A stretch of DNA of 13,170 nucleotides. It comes from an uncultured Campylobacter sp. (lineage in GTDB: Bacteria; Campylobacterota; Campylobacteria; Campylobacterales; Campylobacteraceae). Of the stretch, positions 8,897 through 13,170 are shown one piece after another (positions within the stretch are counted from its first letter, which is position 1; each line of letters starts with the position of its first letter). The stretch spans positions 1 through 13,170 of the forward strand of contig NZ_CALHII010000164.1 of assembly GCF_938030815.1 (NCBI RefSeq), in the 5' to 3' direction. A program made the position numbers and the translations under genes. Below the pieces are notes generated by a model, which saw only the letters and a program-made list of their open reading frames with translations, searched no databases and was not told the DNA's origin.

Positions 8897-9367
8897 ATGA
8901 GAAGAAGAAAAGCTCCCGTTAGGGAAGTTATGCCTGATCCGATTTATGACAGCAAAGTAATCACAAAATTTATTAATTCGCTTATGTTCGACGGTAAAAA
9001 GAGCGTCGCTACCGAGATCATGTACGGCGCCTTAAATTTCATCGACAATAAAGGCGGCGAGAAGAAAGGTATCGAAATTTTTAACGATGCCATTGATAAC
9101 GTTAAGCCTTTGATGGAAGTAAAATCTCGTCGAGTAGGCGGCGCCACATATCAGGTTCCGATCGAGGTACGACCGGCTCGCCAGCAGGCTCTGGCTATCC
9201 GCTGGATCATCTCTTTTGCAAGAAAAAGAAGCGAGCGCACGATGATAGAGCGCCTGGCTTACGAGCTTATGGACGCCGCAAATTCTAAAGGCTCTTCATT
9301 TAAAAAGAAAGAAGACACCTACAAGATGGCAGAAGCCAACAAAGCTTTTGCGCATTATCGTTGGTAG
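8897..9367 (+). CDS. rpsG: 30S ribosomal protein S7
   Basis: S7 is the primary 16S rRNA-binding protein of the 30S head, and in other bacteria it is also an autoregulator of the str operon. The 156 residues match the usual family length. The sequence begins MRRRKAPVREVMPDPIYDSKVITKFINSLM and contains the S7 core GGATYQVPIEVRPARQQALAIRWI, in which the basic residues contact rRNA, and ends with NKAFAHYRW. The ATG at 8897 has GAAGGA at 8886-8891, five bases upstream. The spacer from rpsL is 69 bp and from fusA only 9 bp. I cannot tell from the sequence whether the rpsL-rpsG spacer carries an S7 autoregulatory site like that of E. coli. Confidence 0.98.
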   Translation: MRRRKAPVREVMPDPIYDSKVITKFINSLMFDGKKSVATEIMYGALNFIDNKGGEKKGIEIFNDAIDNVKPLMEVKSRRVGGATYQVPIEVRPARQQALAIRWIISFARKRSERTMIERLAYELMDAANSKGSSFKKKEDTYKMAEANKAFAHYRW

Positions 9368-9371
9368 GAGG
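9366..9371 (+). promoter_or_regulatory. Strong fusA Shine-Dalgarno overlapping the rpsG stop
   Basis: AGGAGG at 9366-9371 uses the last two bases of the rpsG TAG stop (9365-9367) and lies five bases before the fusA ATG at 9377. It is the most consensus-like ribosome binding site in the window, which suits an abundant factor translated directly after S7. Confidence 0.85.
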
Positions 9372-9376
9372 GCATC

Positions 9377-11452
<2,076 letters not shown>

Positions 11453-11460
11453 GCTTAATG

Positions 11461-11504
11461 GGTGTCAGGGTGCGGCGATAGCTTTATCGCCAGCCCCCGA
11501 CGCT
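11461..11504 (+). terminator. Candidate intrinsic terminator of the str operon
   Basis: Nine bases after the fusA stop there is a perfect 7-bp stem, GGCGATA (11474-11480) with TATCGCC (11485-11491), closed by a GCTT loop. It is extended by GGG (11468-11470) with the C run at 11494-11498, and by GTGTC (11462-11466) with GACGC (11499-11503), including one T-G wobble. The following bases (TCTTTGAATTTT) are only moderately T-rich. Position and stem strength support termination here; the imperfect T tract limits confidence. Confidence 0.65.
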
Positions 11505-12043
11505 TCTTTGAATTTTAAAACGGTGTTTAAATTTAACCTGCTTTACAAGCCAAAATTTTAACTCACGCTCTAGCTTCAAATAAAATTTCAACCCATAAAT
11601 TTTGATTTCTGTAGATTGCAAATTTAGATCAAAAAATTTCAATTAAATTTAAAAATTCAAAACATAATTTAAAACGCGCTCATGATGCCGCGCCTATCGT
11701 TTTACTAGAGATTTTTTCTTTCGCAGATAAAGCGCACATACAGCGCTATATGCTTTGATTTTTATTCACAGACAAAATCGCCGCAAGCGGGATCGCGCAA
11801 ACGGGGCGAAATTTTACCTTCGGCGCAGCCTTAAGGCGGAGCGCAACTATCATAGACTATCGGATTGCGACCATCAGTGCTTTATGCTAAGTCGCGGTAT
11901 TCTCGGGGTACTTTAATTGCGCCGCCGCTTCGCGCTGTAAAATTTCATCTTTGCAGAGCGATCTATACACCGCTCATATAAGCTGAGCTAGCGCCCGAAC
12001 TTGCCTATTTTTCGGATTTAGCAGGCGTTTGCTTTCGCGGGCT
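11505..12043. other. Non-coding gap between fusA and tpx
   Basis: I find no reading frame with both a plausible start signal and recognisable protein content. Bases 11505-11690 are very AT-rich and packed with AAATTT-type words. Bases 11690-12040 are more mixed, with short inverted repeats. One is GCGC (11823-11826) and GCGC (11841-11844) enclosing GCCTTAAGGC (11828-11837). A CATATAAG sequence near 11975-11982 resembles a -10 but has no gene after it. A small RNA or a decayed gene is possible, but nothing shows it. Confidence 0.6.
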
Positions 12044-12049
12044 TATAAT
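12044..12049 (+). promoter_or_regulatory. -10 box of tpx
   Basis: A perfect TATAAT at 12044-12049 lies 34 bases before the tpx ATG, giving a predicted start near 12056 and a leader of about 28 bases. No -35 of the TTGACA type is present at the right distance, as is usual in Campylobacter. I see no obvious PerR or Fur-like dyad around it. Confidence 0.7.
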
Positions 12050-12083
12050 GCGCCCGTTTTAAATTTCAAAACAAAGGAAAATC

Positions 12084-12614
12084 ATGCAACAAACCAAATT
12101 ACAAGGCGTAAGCGTCGGCCTGTCAGGCAACGAGCTTAAGCTTGGAGATAAGGCGCCAGAGGTTAGTCTGGTCGCGGCTGATCTTAGCGAGGTCAAAGTC
12201 GGCGGCGGCACGGGCAAGGCGCAGGTCATCATCGCCGTGCCGTCTCTGGATACGGACGTGCGCGCGACCGAGACGCGCAAATTTAATGAGCGCGCCGTGA
12301 GTATAAAAAATACCGAGGTTTTCGTAGTCTCGATGGACCTGCCGTTTGCCGCGGGCAGATTTTGCTCGACCGAGGGGATCAAAAATTTACGCGCCCTAAG
12401 CGATTTTTGCGATAAGGAGTTTGCGCGCGCATACGGCGTGCTGATCGCGGACGGCGCGCTTGCGGGGCTAACGTGCCGCGCGGTTTTCGTCGTGGATACC
12501 GCGGGCAAGATCGCCTACAAGCAGATCACGGACGACATCGTAGATGAGCCCGATTACGACGCGGCGCTGAATGCGGCGACGTTTGCGAGCGGAAGCGCTG
12601 CGACACAGGGCTGA
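12084..12614 (+). CDS. tpx: Tpx-family thiol peroxidase homologue lacking the peroxidatic Cys
   Basis: This 176-residue protein aligns along its length with atypical 2-Cys peroxiredoxins of the Tpx group, which reduce alkyl and hydrogen peroxides with electrons from thioredoxin. Recognisable blocks are GDKAPEVSLVAADLSEVKVGG (residues 21-41), PSLDT (53-57), RKFNERA, SMDLPFAAGRFCSTEG (83-98), AYGVLIADGALAGL, CRAVFVVD (131-138) and DEPDYDAAL. In E. coli Tpx the active-site loop reads DTGVC, with peroxidatic C61. Here it reads DTDVR, so Arg (CGC) stands at residue 60 where Cys is expected. T57, the resolving-type C94 and R132 remain. Extra cysteines occur at C109 and C131. AAAGGA (12073-12078) lies five bases before the ATG. 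The gene is more GC-rich than its neighbours (one stretch near 12421-12480 is about 73% GC) and stands alone behind its own promoter. Family assignment is firm; peroxidase activity is doubtful. Confidence 0.9.
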   Translation: MQQTKLQGVSVGLSGNELKLGDKAPEVSLVAADLSEVKVGGGTGKAQVIIAVPSLDTDVRATETRKFNERAVSIKNTEVFVVSMDLPFAAGRFCSTEGIKNLRALSDFCDKEFARAYGVLIADGALAGLTCRAVFVVDTAGKIAYKQITDDIVDEPDYDAALNAATFASGSAATQG

Positions 12615-12679
12615 TGCAATTTCTAGGTCTACGGCGCAGACGTTGCTCGCTTAAATTTGGCGGGCTTAAAATGCGCGGA

Positions 12680-12698
12680 CGGGCGCCTTGCTCGCCCG
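12680..12698 (+). terminator. Possible weak terminator after tpx
   Basis: CGGGCG (12680-12685) and CGCCCG (12693-12698) form a 6-bp GC stem with a 7-base loop, 65 bases after the tpx stop, followed by CAACTTTAAATTC. It is the best terminator-like hairpin downstream of tpx, but it lacks a proper T run. Confidence 0.4.
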
Positions 12699-12758
12699 CA
12701 ACTTTAAATTCTAAAATTCCACGGCGCCCTGAAATTTAGCAGACCACGTCTGAAATTT

Positions 12759-12774
12759 CGGCGGATCTGCGCCG
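12759..12774. repeat. Short GC-rich inverted repeat
   Basis: CGGCG (12759-12763) and CGCCG (12770-12774) enclose GATCTG. The element lies just after two copies of CTGAAATTT (12730-12738 and 12750-12758), between which AGAC (12741-12744) can pair with GTCT (12748-12751). No function is assigned. Confidence 0.35.
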
Positions 12775-12798
12775 GTGATCCTCTTTGCGCAGTTCGCA

Positions 12799-12818
12799 AT
12801 AGAATTTTAAAATTCTAT
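12799..12818. repeat. 20-bp perfect palindrome
   Basis: The left half ATAGAATTTT is followed at once by its exact reverse complement AAAATTCTAT, with no spacer. It contains two RAATTY words. It could be a dimeric regulator site, a weak bidirectional hairpin, or a product of the AATTT-rich composition. Confidence 0.6.
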
Positions 12819-12913
12819 CCCCAATCAATTTATAAATTTATCTCACATTCGGTATGCTTTTCGATCCGTCGGCACATATTTTGGATTTATAAAAAAAACA
12901 GCGCGCGATCGGG

Positions 12914-12960
12914 TTAAATTTGAGCGCAAAACACAGGCGGCAGTATCACGAGGCCAGACC
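12914..12960. repeat. Diverged direct repeat, copy 1
   Basis: This copy starts with TTAAATTTGAGC, identical to copy 2, and carries GGCAGTATC at 12939-12947, followed by ACGAGGCCAGAC. The match to the copy at 13102-13148 is exact at both anchors and diverged between them. The pattern suggests a dispersed intergenic repeat family in this genome. Confidence 0.6.
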
Positions 12961-12966
12961 GAGCGA

Positions 12967-13022
12967 CTTAAAATTTTACGATGGGAATTGCCGTATGGGC
13001 GGCAATCGAGTAAAATTTTAAG
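12967..13022. repeat. Long hairpin with 13-bp perfect arms and an inner stem
   Basis: The outer arms are CTTAAAATTTTAC (12967-12979) and GTAAAATTTTAAG (13010-13022), exact reverse complements. Inside is a second perfect stem, ATTGCCG (12987-12993) with CGGCAAT (13000-13006), around TATGGG. The nested structure lies directly beyond direct-repeat copy 1. It resembles a palindromic unit of an intergenic repeat or a small non-autonomous element, although no element ends or target duplication can be defined. Confidence 0.6.
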
Positions 13023-13101
13023 GCAACTAAATATAGCGATGCGAGGAAATACTGCTTCACGGAAATAAGGCAAAAGTATTTTTCGCGAAATCTTGGCGAA
13101 T

Positions 13102-13148
13102 TTAAATTTGAGCAAAAGAATGCAAGTGGCAGTATCGCGAAGCTAGAC
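13102..13148. repeat. Diverged direct repeat, copy 2
   Basis: This copy begins with the same TTAAATTTGAGC, carries GGCAGTATC at 13128-13136 and continues GCGAAGCTAGAC, against ACGAGGCCAGAC in copy 1. The offset from copy 1 is 188-189 bp. The similarity may continue past the right edge of the window. Confidence 0.6.
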
Positions 13149-13170
13149 GAGGCGCGGATGAAATTTGCGG

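Larger units (their letters stand above)
12615..13170. other. Repeat-rich non-coding right end
   Basis: I recognise no gene after tpx. The stretch holds several inverted repeats, AAATTT-rich spacers and a pair of diverged direct repeats, listed separately. A 90-codon minus-strand frame (12843-13115) runs through the repeats but shows no family resemblance and is not called. Confidence 0.6.

Noticed and set aside
11823..11844. The hairpin in the fusA-tpx gap as a functional RNA
   Set aside because: The stems are short and interrupted by bulges, and no promoter or T run frames them. It was kept only as part of the gap description.
12059..12508. A 149-codon minus-strand frame opposite tpx
   Set aside because: It is an antisense shadow of a GC-rich gene, Ser/Thr/Pro/Ala-rich with no recognisable domain. 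The plus-strand frame has clear Tpx family motifs.
12843..13115. A 90-codon open frame on the minus strand at the right end
   Set aside because: It runs through direct-repeat copy 1 and the long inverted repeat, has no convincing ribosome binding site, resembles no family I know, and has irregular composition. It is more likely a chance frame in repeat DNA.
12615..13170. CRISPR array or insertion sequence at the right end
   Set aside because: The repeats are diverged, only two in number, about 188 bp apart, with no regular spacers, no transposase and no definable terminal repeats or target duplication.

Overview
The window reads as housekeeping chromosome from a Campylobacterota bacterium, most likely a Campylobacter. 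The evidence is separate (unfused) rpoB and rpoC genes, an S12 beginning MPTINQLVRKERKK, a str operon without tuf, intergenic DNA dominated by AAATTT-type words, and a TATAAT promoter with no clear -35. The coding DNA is near 45-50% GC by eye, high for the genus, which points to one of the GC-richer oral species such as C. gracilis. That species guess is inference.

Layout, all genes on the + strand: (1) 2-3433, rpoB without its 5' end; (2) 3430-7944, complete rpoC, start/stop-overlapping rpoB; (3) 7980-8369, a small four-helix DoxX-family membrane protein placed between the polymerase and ribosomal blocks; (4) 8453-11452, a str operon rpsL-rpsG-fusA behind its own strong -10 element, ending at a hairpin terminator candidate; (5) 11453-12083, about 630 bp with no convincing gene, ending in a promoter; (6) 12084-12614, a Tpx-family thiol peroxidase homologue; (7) 12615-13170, about 550 bp of non-coding DNA full of inverted repeats, plus two diverged copies of a roughly 47-bp direct repeat.

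The polymerase and str genes are growth-rate-linked core genes. rpoB/rpoC and rpsG/fusA are packed for translational coupling. RpoB keeps the rifampicin-region residues, S12 keeps the streptomycin-site lysines, and RpoC has its catalytic aspartates and both zinc-binding sites.

Three things deserve attention. First, the Tpx homologue has Arg at the position of the peroxidatic cysteine, although the partner cysteine, catalytic Thr and catalytic Arg are kept. Second, the hexamer RAATTY, the CtsM methylation motif linked to DNA uptake in C. jejuni, is several-fold over-represented, including in coding DNA where synonymous codons appear chosen to create it. Third, the last 260 bp look like part of a dispersed repeat family with long perfect inverted repeats. 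I see no CRISPR array, tRNA, rRNA, transposase or phage gene, and no convincing undescribed multi-gene system.
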